NCBI RefSeq assembly: GCF_021474425.1
Contig: NZ_JAKEIP010000014.1
Span: forward strand, 1 to 64,000
DNA: 64,000 nucleotides
DNA from: Streptomyces muensis
GTDB lineage: Bacteria > Actinomycetota > Actinomycetes > Streptomycetales > Streptomycetaceae
Direction: 5' to 3'
Shown here piece by piece: positions 1 to 9,134 of this stretch. Position 1 is the stretch's first letter. Each line of letters starts with the position of its first letter. Under the pieces are notes generated by a model. It was given only the letters and a program-made list of their open reading frames with translations. It was not told where the DNA came from and did not search any database. The translations under genes and the position numbers were made by a program.

Positions 1-999
1 GGGGTGGGGCAGTGAGGGGCGGGTGGGCGGAGTGTTCGTGACGGTGACGGTGAAGGCGGCGCCGTCGTCGTCCTGCCCGAGCCGCACGGTGGCGGAGGCG
101 CCGGGTGCGTGTTTGCGGACGTTGGTGAGGGCTTCCTGGACGGTGCGATAGACGGCGCGCTGTGCGGTGGTGCTGACGTCGGACGGGAGTTCGCCGGTCA
201 GCCGGGTGTCGATGCCACTGCTGGTGACGAGCTTGTGCAGGTCGGCGAGGGTGGGCTGCGGGGTGAGCTCGCTGGCCCGGCCGCCGGAGGCGCGGAGCAG
301 GGTGACCATGTGGCGCAGCTCGTCGAGGGTGTCGACGCTCAGGGAGCGGATGGTGCGGGCGCCCTCCTTGAAGTCCGGGTCCTTCGCCGCGACTTGGAGG
401 GCGCCCGCCTGTACGGCGATCAGACTGACCTGGTGGGAGACGACGTCGTGCATCTCGCGGGCGAGCTGGGCGCGTTCGCGGGCGAGGACGGCCTGGGAGT
501 GCAACAGGCGTTCGTGTTCGCGGGCCTCCTCGATCTCGGCGAGGCGGCGGGCCAGGTCCCGGCGGGCCTGGACGAGCTGGCCCAGCAGGACGGGGGCGCC
601 GGCGGCGGCGAGTGTGTAGAAGAAGTAGACCAGGGTCCAGGTGCGTTCGTGCGAGGCGAGGCCGCTCAGCGGCCAGGGCGCGGCGGCGGCGACGGCGAAC
701 AGCACCGCGCATGCCACGAGCAGGCGGCGGTCGCGGGAGCGTTCGGCCAGCGTGAACAGGGCGGCGAACGGCGCGAAGACGATGTCCAGCATGAGGCTGG
801 CGGGGAGGGTGAGCAAGAACACCACGAGCGGCAAGCGCCGGCGCAAGGCGAGGGCGGCGCAGGCGAGCGCGGCCACGGCCTGTTCGCGAGGGCCGGTGTC
901 CCCCAGGCTGAACAGGACGTCCACGACGGCGACCGCGACGACCACGGCGTCGACGACCGGATCGGGGATCCGTGTCCACCATGCCCCGGGCGTGGTCAT
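1..999 (-). CDS. Two-component sensor histidine kinase, NarL type (partial)
   Basis: The reverse strand reads open from an ATG at 997-999 to the window edge, about 333 residues, so the C-terminal end lies outside. The first 150 residues hold several hydrophobic segments, as in the membrane part of actinobacterial NarL-type kinases. A coiled stretch leads into a HisKA_3 dimerisation helix with the phospho-acceptor His in LAREMHDVVSHQ. The region after it, ending near VQEALTNVRKHAPG, is the start of the ATPase domain (N box). The start codon overlaps the stop of the upstream response regulator gene (996-998), so the two are translationally coupled and form one signalling pair. The signal is unknown. 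Family assignment is firm; the stimulus cannot be inferred. Confidence 0.9.
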   Translation of the reverse strand, partial: MTTPGAWWTRIPDPVVDAVVVAVAVVDVLFSLGDTGPREQAVAALACAALALRRRLPLVVFLLTLPASLMLDIVFAPFAALFTLAERSRDRRLLVACAVLFAVAAAAPWPLSGLASHERTWTLVYFFYTLAAAGAPVLLGQLVQARRDLARRLAEIEEAREHERLLHSQAVLARERAQLAREMHDVVSHQVSLIAVQAGALQVAAKDPDFKEGARTIRSLSVDTLDELRHMVTLLRASGGRASELTPQPTLADLHKLVTSSGIDTRLTGELPSDVSTTAQRAVYRTVQEALTNVRKHAPGASATVRLGQDDDGAAFTVTVTNTPPTRPSLPHP

Positions 1000-1670
1000 C
1001 GCCCGGACTCCGAGCGCCGCCGTCCGTCGCCGAGCAGTCCGGCCCGCTGTGCGAGCAGGGCCGCCTGGACCCGGCTGCCGACGCGCAGTTTGGTCAGGAT
1101 CGCGCTGACGTGGTCCTTGACGGTGCCCGCGCTGAGGTGGATCCGCGTACCGATCTCGGCGTTGGTGAGCCCCTCCGCGATCAGTACGAGGACCTCGCGC
1201 TCGCGTTCGGTGAGCCGGCCGACCCGGGCGGCGTCCTCGTCGTCGACGGTCGCCGCGCCGGGGTGACTCTGCCAGACGGCGCGGGACGCCTTCGGCGACA
1301 TCACCACCCCGCCCGCCGCCAACGTACGGACCAGCTGCGCGAGTTGGTCGGGCTCGGTGTCCTTGAGCAGGAAGCCGGCCGCGCCGGAGCGCAGCGCGGT
1401 GAGGATGTACTCGTCGGCGTCGAACGTCGTCAGCATCGCCACGACCGGCGGCTCCGCGAGCGCGCGCAACTGCCGCAGCACCGTCAGCCCGTCGACGTCC
1501 GGCATCCGGATGTCCAGCAGCACCACGTCGGGAGCTTCCCGCCGGACGCTGTCGACGGCTTCGGCGCCGGCTGTGGTCGCGACGACCTCGATGTCGTCGG
1601 CCGCGCCCAGGATGAGTTTGAAGCCGGAGCGCACCAGGGCCTCGTCGTCCACCACCATGACCCGGATCAC
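996..1670 (-). CDS. NarL/FixJ-family response regulator
   Basis: A 224-residue protein with an N-terminal receiver domain (VIRVMVVDDEA; acidic pocket Asp8/Asp9; phospho-acceptor Asp53 in VVLLDIRMPD) and a C-terminal LuxR helix-turn-helix (LTEREREVLVLIAEGLTNAE). I chose the GTG at 1668-1670 because receiver domains start right there; a GTG at 1731-1733 would add 21 basic residues with no family match. It is the partner of the kinase downstream, which it overlaps by four bases. It should bind DNA after phosphorylation and probably controls neighbouring genes, but no target is apparent from the sequence. Confidence 0.9.
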   Translation of the reverse strand: MIRVMVVDDEALVRSGFKLILGAADDIEVVATTAGAEAVDSVRREAPDVVLLDIRMPDVDGLTVLRQLRALAEPPVVAMLTTFDADEYILTALRSGAAGFLLKDTEPDQLAQLVRTLAAGGVVMSPKASRAVWQSHPGAATVDDEDAARVGRLTEREREVLVLIAEGLTNAEIGTRIHLSAGTVKDHVSAILTKLRVGSRVQAALLAQRAGLLGDGRRRSESGR

Positions 1671-1755
1671 GTGCGCCCTGCCTCGTCGTCGTAGTGCGTA
1701 CGTCCTCGGCCGCACGTCGGTGTCGATTGTCACCGTTTCGACGGTAGAACGGGAA

Positions 1756-1771
1756 CCGCCTGGTCAGGCGG
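1756..1771. promoter_or_regulatory. Palindrome upstream of the response regulator
   Basis: CCGCCTG-GT-CAGGCGG is a perfect inverted repeat in the leader region of the two-component operon, about 85 bases before the chosen start. It could be an operator or a small hairpin in the leader. Nothing else identifies its ligand. The surrounding stretch (1671-1961) holds no convincing gene on either strand. Confidence 0.3.
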
Positions 1772-1961
1772 GTCGGCAGGACATTCCCGCCACCCGGGGG
1801 GTGCGTTCCCGCCGTACGGGGGAGACGGCCCCGTCCCACCGCGCGGGCCCGCCGGGTGGCGGGGCGGCACCGGACGGTCGCCCGATACTCCGGGCCGCGG
1901 CCGGCTTCCAGCGTGGAACGCATGACCCACGACGCAGACCAGTCGAAGGCCTCGACGCGGC

Positions 1962-3224
1962 CTACGCGGGAGTCGCCGAAGACGTCCTCCCCGCGGTTCC
2001 CCGCAGGGCACGCGTCCGGGAGCCGACCACGGCCCGGGCCAGCACCTTGGGGTTCAGCAGCACCGACGGGGGCGCCGCCCGCATGCCGAACATCGCGAGG
2101 CGTCGGGCGATGTCCGGATCGGTGACGGCCGCGGTGCGGACGGCACGCCGGAGCGGGTCGGCTGGTCGGGCGAGGGCTTCCTGCCGGCCCAGGGCGTCGT
2201 ACTTGTCGATGAAACGGTGGGCCCGGCGGTAGGAGCGCAGGGCGCGCCGCAGGTTCCCGCCGTCGGCGAGGGGCACGGCGGTCGCGTCGGCCAGCCAGAC
2301 GGCGCTGCGGAACGCCCAGCCGCAGCCGACCGCCGGGACGGGGTCGGAGGCGGTGGCGGCGTCGCCGATCAGGGCCAGGCCGGGCCGCGGTGTGGGGTCG
2401 CGTCGTATGCACGGGTAGTCGGTGGTGCCGACGAGGTTCGACACGCGTCGTGCCCCGGCGAGCGAGGGCCCGTCCGGCAGACGTGCCACGAACCGGTCGA
2501 AGGCGGCGACCCTGTCCGCGGTGAACTCGGCGAGCCGGTCCTTCGCCGGGAAGACGCCCACCTGCGTCAGCCCGCCGTCGACCGGGATGCACACGGCGAT
2601 GTCCGGGTCCAGGGACCAGACCTGGCCGTCGCCGGGGCCGTTCATCGTGGCCCCCTCGTAATAGGTCCAGAAGAGGAAGCGCCGGTTCGGGGCGCTGTCC
2701 TCGGCGACCCCGGCCAGCCGGGCGACCGTGGAGTGGTGGCCGTCCGCGCCGACGACCAGACGGGCGCGCAGGGTGGCGCGTTCGCTCCCGCCGACCGACG
2801 TGACGACTCCCGCGACGGCGCCCGTGCGGTCCTCGACGAGGTCGACGACCCGGTGGCCCCGCAGGAGATCCACGCCCGGGGTCGCGGCGGCGATCTCGCG
2901 CAGCAGCGGGTCGAGCGCGCTGCGGCGCAGACTGATCGCCGGCGGGACCCCGCTGTCCGGCCGGGGGACGACCCAGCCGGCCCCGGTCCGGACACCGAGC
3001 CCGCCGGTCACCGCCGCACCCCGTGCGAGCATCGGCTGCCAGAAACCCATGCGTTCCAGGACGCCGTGCGTGCCGCCCAGCACGAAGTGCCCGCACAGCG
3101 TCTTGTGCGCCCGGGGGCTGCGATGCCGTTCGACCAGTGCAACCCGCAGTCCGGCGCGTCCGTAAGCCGTCGCCGCCGTGCAGCCCGCGATGCTCGCGCC
3201 CACAATGATCACGTCGTGTTCCAT
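1962..3224 (-). CDS. FAD-dependent monooxygenase/oxidoreductase (UbiH/PHBH-like)
   Basis: A 420-residue flavoprotein. The N-terminus has the Rossmann dinucleotide motif VGASIAGCTAATAYGRAG, followed by an LVERH segment. A DG motif (VVGADGHHSTVARLAG) and a GD motif (LALIGDAATASDPVPAVG) mark the PHBH/UbiH/geranylgeranyl-reductase superfamily. The ATG at 3222-3224 is preceded by GGAG at good spacing; an upstream start at 3281 would add a charged 19-residue extension. It is transcribed away from the LuxR-type regulator at 3389 across 164 bases, the usual layout of a regulator and its target. The substrate is unknown; likely roles are aromatic or polyene hydroxylation or reduction in secondary metabolism. 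Confidence 0.85.
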   Translation of the reverse strand: MEHDVIIVGASIAGCTAATAYGRAGLRVALVERHRSPRAHKTLCGHFVLGGTHGVLERMGFWQPMLARGAAVTGGLGVRTGAGWVVPRPDSGVPPAISLRRSALDPLLREIAAATPGVDLLRGHRVVDLVEDRTGAVAGVVTSVGGSERATLRARLVVGADGHHSTVARLAGVAEDSAPNRRFLFWTYYEGATMNGPGDGQVWSLDPDIAVCIPVDGGLTQVGVFPAKDRLAEFTADRVAAFDRFVARLPDGPSLAGARRVSNLVGTTDYPCIRRDPTPRPGLALIGDAATASDPVPAVGCGWAFRSAVWLADATAVPLADGGNLRRALRSYRRAHRFIDKYDALGRQEALARPADPLRRAVRTAAVTDPDIARRLAMFGMRAAPPSVLLNPKVLARAVVGSRTRALRGTAGRTSSATPA

Positions 3225-3375
3225 GGCCGTCTCCGCTGCTGAGGTCCGCCTCCCGGTCCTCTCTCGTCCCGGGGTCTTCACGCAGCATGCGCGGGGCTGC
3301 CGAACGCCGACATCGGTGGTGAATACCCATCCTTGCGGGCCGTCGCCCAGCTACCGCCGCGAACCGTCGCCTGCC

Positions 3376-3381
3376 TACCAT
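3376..3381 (+). promoter_or_regulatory. Possible -10 element of a leaderless promoter
   Basis: TACCAT lies seven bases before the GTG of the LuxR-type regulator at 3389, and there is no Shine-Dalgarno sequence. That is the geometry of a leaderless mRNA, common in Streptomyces. No clear -35 is visible, so this is tentative. Confidence 0.3.
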
Positions 3382-3388
3382 CGAGAAC

Positions 3389-6001
3389 GTGAGGATCGGC
3401 GAGGGGACGCTGGCCGAGCGGGACGGCGAGTTCGCGGCACTGTCCCGCTGGTGGGAGGAAGCGGCCGCCGGAACCGGGCGTCTCGTCCTCGTCGGGGGCG
3501 ACGCGGGCGCGGGCAAGACCGCGCTGATCCACGAGTTCGGCCGACGGCTCGGCGACGTGCGACTGCTCAGCGGCAGCTGCGAACCACTCACCACGCCGCC
3601 TCCGCTCGGTCCGCTGCGCGACATGGCCGACGCTCTGCCCGCCCCACTGGGCGAGCTCCTCCTCGGCACCCCCGACCCGGTGGCGGTGCGCCGTCGGCTG
3701 CTCGACGAGCTGCGCCGGGGCGGCACCCCGACGCTCGTCGCGCTGGACGACGCGCACTGGGCCGACGAGGCCACGCTGGACCTGCTGCGCTTCCTGGGCC
3801 GCCGCCTCGGAGGGTGCCCGGCCATGGTCGTCGTGGCCTACCGGCAGGACGAGGTGGGGCCCCGCCATCCGCTGCGGGTGCTGGCCGGCGACCTGGCGGC
3901 GCTCCCCGTGGTCCGGCGGCTGACGGTGCCGATGCTGTCGGAGGCGGCCATCGCACGTCTCGCCGCCGGCACCGGCGTCGACCCCGCCGAACTGCACCGC
4001 CGTACCGGAGGCAACGCGTTCTTCGTCACGCAGGTCCTGGGCGACGGCCGCGCGGCGGTACCCGCCACGGTCCGGGACGCGGTGCTCGCCCGCGCCGCGC
4101 GGCTGGGACCGGGGGCGCGGGACGCGCTCGACGCCCTCGCCTGCCTCGGGATGCGAGCCGCCCCCTGGCTGGTCGAGGCGGTCTCCGGCCGGTCGGCCGC
4201 CGAACTGGACGAGTGTGTGGAGCGCGGCATGCTCACCGCCGACCACGGCGCGGTCGCCTTCCGGCACGAGCTGGTCCGGGTGGCGGTGGAGGAGGCGATT
4301 GGGCCGGGGCGGGCGGCGCACCTGCACCGGCGGGCGCTCGCCGTGCTCGCCGCACGCCCGCCGGGCGAGGTGGAACCGGCGCGACTCGCCGATCACGCGC
4401 AACGCGCCGACGACCGGGCCGCCGTACGCGCCTACGCACCCCTCGCGGCGCAGCGGGCGTCCGCGCTGGGGGCTCACAAGGAAGCCGCCGCCCATCTTCG
4501 CCGTGCCCTCGACGTGCTCGGGGGAACGCCGCCGGCCGACCGGGCGGGGCTGCTCGAGGAACTCGGCCGGCAGTGCCATCTCGCCGACGATCTCGAAGCC
4601 GCCCTGCGTGCCCGGGAGCAGGCCGCCGACGCCTGGCGGGCGGCCGGTGACGAACGCCGGCGGGCCGGGGCGCTGGCGGGGCTCGCGATCACCGCGGCGC
4701 ATCTGGCACGGGAGATCCCGCGCGGGGAGAAGGCGTGCGACGAGGCCCTCGGGCTGCTGACGGCGCTGCCACCGGGACCCGAACTCGCGCTCGCCTGCGC
4801 CGTCCGCGGAAAGTTGGCCGCCATGGCCTTCCGCAACGCGGAGGCGATCACCTGGGGCGAGCGGCTCCTCGCCATGGCCGGCGAGGACGCGGGCCCGCCG
4901 CAGCGGGCGCTCGCGCTGCTGGCGATCGGCATCGGCCGCGCCCAGGAGGGCGACGTGGCCGGCCTCGACCTGATCGGGCAGAGCGTCCGACTCCTGCGCG
5001 AGACCTCCGCCGACGACCAGGCGGGGCTCGGCTACTTCTGGCTCCAGTTGATCTGCGTGACCCGCCGCTGGTATCGGGAGGCGGAACGCTGGTACGGCGA
5101 GGCCCTCGCCTTCACCGACGAACACGGCCAGGAGATCTGGCGCCAGTGGCTGCGCGCGTTCCGGGCACGCGCGATGCTCGACCAGGGGCGCTGGGACGAG
5201 GCCGAGGCGCTCGCGTCGGAAGTGCTGCGCACGGCGGGCGCTGACGACGGGCGCAAGATGCTCAGCATGGTGGTGCTCGGCCGGCTGCGCGCCCGGCGAG
5301 GCGATGCGGACCCCCGCCCCCTGCTGTCCCGGGTCCATGCGGCCATGGTCACCGCCGAGCCGGTCGTCGGCTGGATCATCGGCTCCACGCCCGCGTTGGC
5401 CGAGACCGCCGCGTACGCGGGCGAGAGCGACCGGGTACGGGCGATCGTCACCTCCGCGCTGCCCGCCGCGGAGAAACAGGGCGAGCCCTGGCTCGTCGGC
5501 GAACTCGCCCACTGGCTGTCCCATGCCGACGGACCGGCCACCGTGCCGGCGCTCGCCGCCGAGCCCTACCGACTCCAACTGTCCGGCCACCGGCGGGAGG
5601 CGGCCGAGCGCTGGCAGCAGATCGGCTGCCCCTACGAGTCGGCGACGGCCCTCGCCGACTCCCCGGAGGAGGGCGCGCTGCGTGAGGCCCTCGCGGCCTT
5701 CGACGGCCTGGGCGCGCGGCCGATGCGTGACATCACCGCCCGTCGGCTGCGCAGGCTCGGAGTACGCGACATCCCCAGACGCCCGGTTCGCGCGGCCGGC
5801 CCCGAGGGGCTCAGCGCCCGCGAGCAGGAAGTCCTCACCCTGCTCGCCGACGGGCTGCGCAACGCCGAGATGGCCGAGGCCCTGTTCCTGTCGCGGCGCA
5901 CCGTCGAGCATCATGTCGCGGCCGTGCTGCGCAAACTGGGAGTGGACAACCGGGGCGAGGCGGCCCGGTACGCCCGACGCAACGGCGTGGCCGTCCGGTG
6001 A
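3389..6001 (+). CDS. LAL-type (large ATP-binding LuxR) transcriptional regulator
   Basis: 870 residues. The N-terminal AAA-like ATPase has a Walker A (GGDAGAGKTALIHEF, about residues 30-45) and a Walker B (LVALDDAHWADE, about 115-126). A long helical middle with TPR-like Ala/Leu/Arg-rich repeats follows. The C-terminal LuxR helix-turn-helix reads GLSAREQEVLTLLADGLRN ... RRTVEHHVAAVLRKLGV. Size and order match MalT/LAL regulators. The GTG start is placed by the first family-like residues (ERDGEF). It is divergent from the FAD monooxygenase and may control it. LAL proteins act as ATP- and inducer-dependent activators; the inducer here is unknown. Confidence 0.92.
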   Translation: MRIGEGTLAERDGEFAALSRWWEEAAAGTGRLVLVGGDAGAGKTALIHEFGRRLGDVRLLSGSCEPLTTPPPLGPLRDMADALPAPLGELLLGTPDPVAVRRRLLDELRRGGTPTLVALDDAHWADEATLDLLRFLGRRLGGCPAMVVVAYRQDEVGPRHPLRVLAGDLAALPVVRRLTVPMLSEAAIARLAAGTGVDPAELHRRTGGNAFFVTQVLGDGRAAVPATVRDAVLARAARLGPGARDALDALACLGMRAAPWLVEAVSGRSAAELDECVERGMLTADHGAVAFRHELVRVAVEEAIGPGRAAHLHRRALAVLAARPPGEVEPARLADHAQRADDRAAVRAYAPLAAQRASALGAHKEAAAHLRRALDVLGGTPPADRAGLLEELGRQCHLADDLEAALRAREQAADAWRAAGDERRRAGALAGLAITAAHLAREIPRGEKACDEALGLLTALPPGPELALACAVRGKLAAMAFRNAEAITWGERLLAMAGEDAGPPQRALALLAIGIGRAQEGDVAGLDLIGQSVRLLRETSADDQAGLGYFWLQLICVTRRWYREAERWYGEALAFTDEHGQEIWRQWLRAFRARAMLDQGRWDEAEALASEVLRTAGADDGRKMLSMVVLGRLRARRGDADPRPLLSRVHAAMVTAEPVVGWIIGSTPALAETAAYAGESDRVRAIVTSALPAAEKQGEPWLVGELAHWLSHADGPATVPALAAEPYRLQLSGHRREAAERWQQIGCPYESATALADSPEEGALREALAAFDGLGARPMRDITARRLRRLGVRDIPRRPVRAAGPEGLSAREQEVLTLLADGLRNAEMAEALFLSRRTVEHHVAAVLRKLGVDNRGEAARYARRNGVAVR

Positions 6002-6147
6002 CGAGGCGCGGTGCGGCGGTACCGGAGTGAGCGGGACGTGGCGACGTCGGCCGATCATGAAGGTTTCGTTGCAGGCCGGCTCTTCCGCGCTCCGGGCACC
6101 GATACTGGCCGGGGTGTCGAGGCGGCGGGGGGAAAGCGGGGGCGGCG

Positions 6148-6933
6148 GTGGACTGGACGGTGCTGGGAGGGCTGGCGTCCGGACTGCTGATCGCGACCGT
6201 CACCGCTCCGGTCGGTGTGTCCGGGGCGGTCTTTCTGCTCCCGGTCCAGCTGAGCGTCTTCGCCGTGCCCAACCCCGCCATCACGCCGACCAACCTGCTG
6301 TTCAACGTGGTCGCCGGACCGGGAGCCCTGTGGCGGTACCGCCACGACGACGCCCTGCGCGGCGACCTCGCCAGGCGCCTGGTGTCGGGCACGCTGCCGG
6401 GTGTCGTCCTGGGCGCCGCCGTCCGTGTCTTCGCCCTGCCCGGACCGGATGTCTTCCGGCTCCTGATCTCCGCCCTGCTGCTGCCCCTCGGCCTCTGGCT
6501 CTGTCTGCGCACACTGGCCCCGCAACGCCACCGGCCACCGCCCGAAGGCGAGTTGTCCCCGCGGACACTCACCGGCCTCGCCCTGGCCGTCGGAGTGGTG
6601 GGCGGCGTCTACGGCATAGGCGGTGGTTCCCTGCTCGGACCGGTCCTCGTGGGGCGCGGCCTGCCCGTCGCCCGGGTCGCTCCGGCCGCGCTCGCCGCCA
6701 CGTTCGCCACCTCCGTGGTCGGCGCCGCCGCCTACGCGCTGTTGTCGCTCATGGGTTCCGGGGACGCCGCCCCCGACTGGTGGCTCGGCCTCGCCTGCGG
6801 CACCGGCGGCCTGATCGGCGGCTACCTCGGTGCCCGCCTCCAACCCCTCGTGCCCGAACGTGCCCTGCGTCTGCTGCTGGGCACACTCGCGGCAGCCCTC
6901 GGCACGCTGTACGCCACCGAGGCCCTGGCCTGA
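6148..6933 (+). CDS. TauE/SafE-family membrane permease (sulfite/organosulfonate exporter type)
   Basis: 261 residues with about eight hydrophobic segments arranged as two similar halves. Each half opens with a conserved Gly/Pro pattern: residues about 5-25 in the first, and VVGGVYGIGGGSLLGPVLVG in the second, which is the TauE/SafE signature. The family moves sulfite, sulfonates or other small anions across the cytoplasmic membrane, mostly by export. The start is a GTG. It lies alone between the LAL regulator and a truncated CopA on the other strand, so context does not identify the substrate. Confidence 0.85.
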   Translation: MDWTVLGGLASGLLIATVTAPVGVSGAVFLLPVQLSVFAVPNPAITPTNLLFNVVAGPGALWRYRHDDALRGDLARRLVSGTLPGVVLGAAVRVFALPGPDVFRLLISALLLPLGLWLCLRTLAPQRHRPPPEGELSPRTLTGLALAVGVVGGVYGIGGGSLLGPVLVGRGLPVARVAPAALAATFATSVVGAAAYALLSLMGSGDAAPDWWLGLACGTGGLIGGYLGARLQPLVPERALRLLLGTLAAALGTLYATEALA

Positions 6934-6949
6934 GCCACCGCGGCCCGCT

Positions 6950-7768
6950 CTATCGGAAGGACCGCAGACGCAGACTGTTGGTGACGACGAACACCGACGA
7001 GAAGGCCATCGCGGCCCCGGCGATCATCGGGTTGAGCATGCCGAGCGCGGCCAGCGGCAGGGCCGCCACGTTGTAGCCGAAGGCCCAGAAGAGATTGCCC
7101 TTGATGGTGGCGAGGGTCCTGCGGGACAGCCGGATCGCGTCGGCGGCCACCCGCAGGTCACCGCGTACGAGCGTGAGGTCGCCCGCCTCGATCGCCGCGT
7201 CCGTGCCGGTGCCCAGGGCGAGGCCGAGGTCGGCGGTGGCCAGGGCGGCCGCGTCGTTGACGCCGTCGCCGACCATGGCGACCGTACGGCCTTCCGCCTG
7301 CAGTCGCCTGACCACGTCGACCTTGTCCTCGGGCAGGACTTCCGCGATCACCTCGTCGATGCCGACGGCCCGGGCGACCGACTCGGCGACGAGCTGGTTG
7401 TCACCGGTCAGCAGGACCGGCTTCAGGCCGAGCCCCCGCAACTCCGCCACCGCTTCGGCGCTGGTCTCCTTGACGGCGTCGGCGACGGTGAGGACGCCGC
7501 GCGCCTCGCCGTCCCAGGCGACGGCGACCGCCGTCCGCCCCTCGGCCTCCGCGGCGGCCTTGGCCTCGGCGAGTTCCCGGGGCAGTTCGACGGCCCACCG
7601 CTCGAGGAGCTTCTCCCGGCCGACGAGTACGGTGTGCCCGTCCACGACGCCCCGGACGCCGAGGCCGGCGACGCTCTCGAAGTCCTCCGGCACCGGCAGG
7701 CTCCCGGCATGCTCGGCGGCTCCGGCCGCGATGGCCTGGGCGATCGGGTGCTCGGAGGCGTGCTCCAA
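6950..7768 (-). pseudogene. Truncated copper-translocating P-type ATPase (C-terminal third)
   Basis: 272 residues match only the last third of a CopA-type ATPase. Present are the nucleotide-binding motif SEHPIAQ, the hinge motif MVGDGVNDAAAL, and the last membrane pair with YNVAALPLAALG and MAFSSVFVV. Missing are the metal-binding domains, the first six membrane helices with the CPC motif, and the DKTGT phosphorylation site. Coding similarity stops at about 7768. Upstream bases can be read as EAAGAV, the usual lead into the family motif, but two bases out of frame. The remnant cannot transport. It abuts a second truncated gene on the opposite strand (7771-7890), so a deletion probably removed both 5' ends. 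Confidence 0.85.
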
Positions 7769-7770
7769 GG

Positions 7771-7890
7771 CACCGCTCCCGCGGCTTCACCACCGGCGCC
7801 GTCGTGGCCGCCGTGGCAGCGGTCGTGGCACTGGTGCTCACCCCGGGCCGCGGTCCCCGAGAGCACGTCCAGCAGCCGGAGGCGGCGTGA
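7771..7890 (+). pseudogene. C-terminal remnant of a membrane protein
   Basis: A short open frame with no start reads HRSRGFTTGAVVAAVAAVVA and then a basic tail ending at the TGA at 7888-7890. Third codon positions are nearly all G or C, as in real genes here. The content is one transmembrane helix with a cytoplasmic tail, resembling the last helix of an MFS-type transporter, although the family cannot be proven from 39 residues. It starts where the CopA remnant on the other strand ends. Confidence 0.45.
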
Positions 7891-7929
7891 TGTGACGGGA
7901 CTCCTGGTCGATCACCGCCGGCGAGCCGC

Positions 7930-7935
7930 TAGGAT
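7930..7935 (+). promoter_or_regulatory. -10 element of a leaderless promoter
   Basis: TAGGAT is followed by exactly six bases and then the ATG at 7942, which puts the expected transcription start on the A of the start codon. There is no Shine-Dalgarno sequence. The same geometry recurs at the related gene at 20419. Confidence 0.5.
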
Positions 7936-7941
7936 CACGGC

Positions 7942-8400
7942 ATGGTTACGGCTTGGTCGCCCTGGCGCATCGTCAGGACCCGCTCCGGTGCGGGTCCGCT
8001 GCTGCGCGTGTCGGCTCTGGCCGTGCTGCTGTTCGGCTTCCTCGTGACGCACGGCATCCACGCGGAGAGCGTCCAGAGACACCTCTCCACCAGTGCGACC
8101 ACCCCCGCCGCCCGGCAAGCAGGCGGCGTTCACCACGCGGCCGACGAGCCCGCGCGGCTGTCCGCCGCCGACGCCGAGGACCGTCATGGCGGCCATGGGC
8201 CGTCCCACCCCGGCGAGCACTGCGCGTCCGGGCAGCCTCAGCAGGGTTCCGCCCTGGCATCGCCCTGCTCCGCGGCGTCGGTTCGCGCGTCGAGCAGTTC
8301 CCAGGACGCCTCGACCGTCCACGGGCCGGCCGCCGGCAGGCCCGTGGACGGTGCGTCTCCCGCGGCCCTGAGAGCGGCCTCCGTGGTGCGGCAGGTCTAG
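7942..8400 (+). CDS. Small His-containing membrane protein, DUF6153-like
   Basis: 152 residues. One hydrophobic segment near residues 20-40 (LLRVSALAVLLFGFLVTHGI) is followed by a long polar, probably extracytoplasmic region rich in His, Ala and Ser (HHAADE, RHGGHGPSHPGEHC) with two Cys. It ends in AASVVRQV. This architecture, an N-terminal anchor plus a His-rich loop and a short hydrophobic/basic C-terminus, matches Streptomyces DUF6153-type proteins, whose function is unknown. Three similar proteins occur in this window (8579, 20419, 23894). His and Cys suggest metal contact, but this is inference. Confidence 0.6.
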   Translation: MVTAWSPWRIVRTRSGAGPLLRVSALAVLLFGFLVTHGIHAESVQRHLSTSATTPAARQAGGVHHAADEPARLSAADAEDRHGGHGPSHPGEHCASGQPQQGSALASPCSAASVRASSSSQDASTVHGPAAGRPVDGASPAALRAASVVRQV

Positions 8401-8578
8401 GAGCACGGACTCCTCCAACCGGCCTGCCGGCTGTCACCGGTTCGGCTGGTATCGCGCGACGAACGTCCCCTCCCGCGCTCATGATGGGTCGTCACGTTCG
8501 TCGAAGGCGTCCTGCCCCCACCCATGTCTGCGCCTCGCTCCGGCCTCGCCGGAGACATGGCAGCAACGCGGAGGACCT

Positions 8579-9010
8579 GTGCCGACACATTCCCGTACGC
8601 CCGCGAACGCCCCCTGGGCCACACCCGGCTCGCCCTCATGGCGTCGACTGGTCTCGGCGGTCCGCGGCACCTTCGTGATGACGCTCATTCTCTGCGCCGT
8701 CCTGCACGGCGTCTCCGAGGAGACGCACCCGCCGGTGCCCGTGACGGCCGGATTCTCGGCGACGGCCGCGGGCGAGGACCCGCACGGCCCTCACGCTCCC
8801 CACGGGACCGAGGACTGTGCGGCCGACGTGATCGTGCGCACCGCGGCCCAGTCGAGTGAGGACCTTCCCCTCGGCGCGCTCGCCGTCGTCGTCCTCCTTG
8901 CCGTGTCCCTGGCGGCGGCACGACCCCTCGTCCGGCATACGGGCCGCAGACGTCGCGGCACCCGCCCCGGCCGGGCTTCGCTCGTCGTCACGTCGCGATG
9001 GCGGATCTAG
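8579..9010 (+). CDS. Small two-helix membrane protein, DUF6153-like
   Basis: 143 residues with two hydrophobic segments (about 28-45, FVMTLILCAVLHGV; about 95-115, LGALAVVVLLAVSLAAA). Between them is a short loop containing His and Cys (EDPHGPHAPHGTEDC), and the basic tail ends SRWRI. The GTG start follows GGAGGACCT. The organisation is close to the protein at 20419, which also has two helices and ends LRI. It precedes the cysteine-synthase-like gene by 124 bases in the same direction, so it may be co-transcribed. Function unknown. Confidence 0.55.
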   Translation: MPTHSRTPANAPWATPGSPSWRRLVSAVRGTFVMTLILCAVLHGVSEETHPPVPVTAGFSATAAGEDPHGPHAPHGTEDCAADVIVRTAAQSSEDLPLGALAVVVLLAVSLAAARPLVRHTGRRRRGTRPGRASLVVTSRWRI

Positions 9011-9134
9011 ACCACCCGCTCGCAGCCGACCGACTTCGCGGCTGCCGCGTGCCCATGACCTGAGCGCGGACTCCCCGTCCGCCCCACGGCCATGACACGC
9101 GAGATGAACCCGCACCCGTATTCATCGAGCGAGA

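Noticed and set aside
3278-6058. Very long reverse-strand open frame (about 926 codons) opposite the LAL regulator
   Set aside because: It mirrors the forward gene in a high-GC genome. The forward frame has Walker and LuxR motifs; the reverse product is low-complexity Arg/Gly/Pro with no family features.
7401-7841. Reverse frames across the CopA scar that start MSTSATTAATAATTAPVV or contain GEHQCHDRCHGGHDG
   Set aside because: Attractive because they could be a CopA N-terminus or a His/Cys metal motif, but they run out of frame with the CopA remnant and read as shadow further on. The forward strand of the same bases codes a membrane-protein tail.
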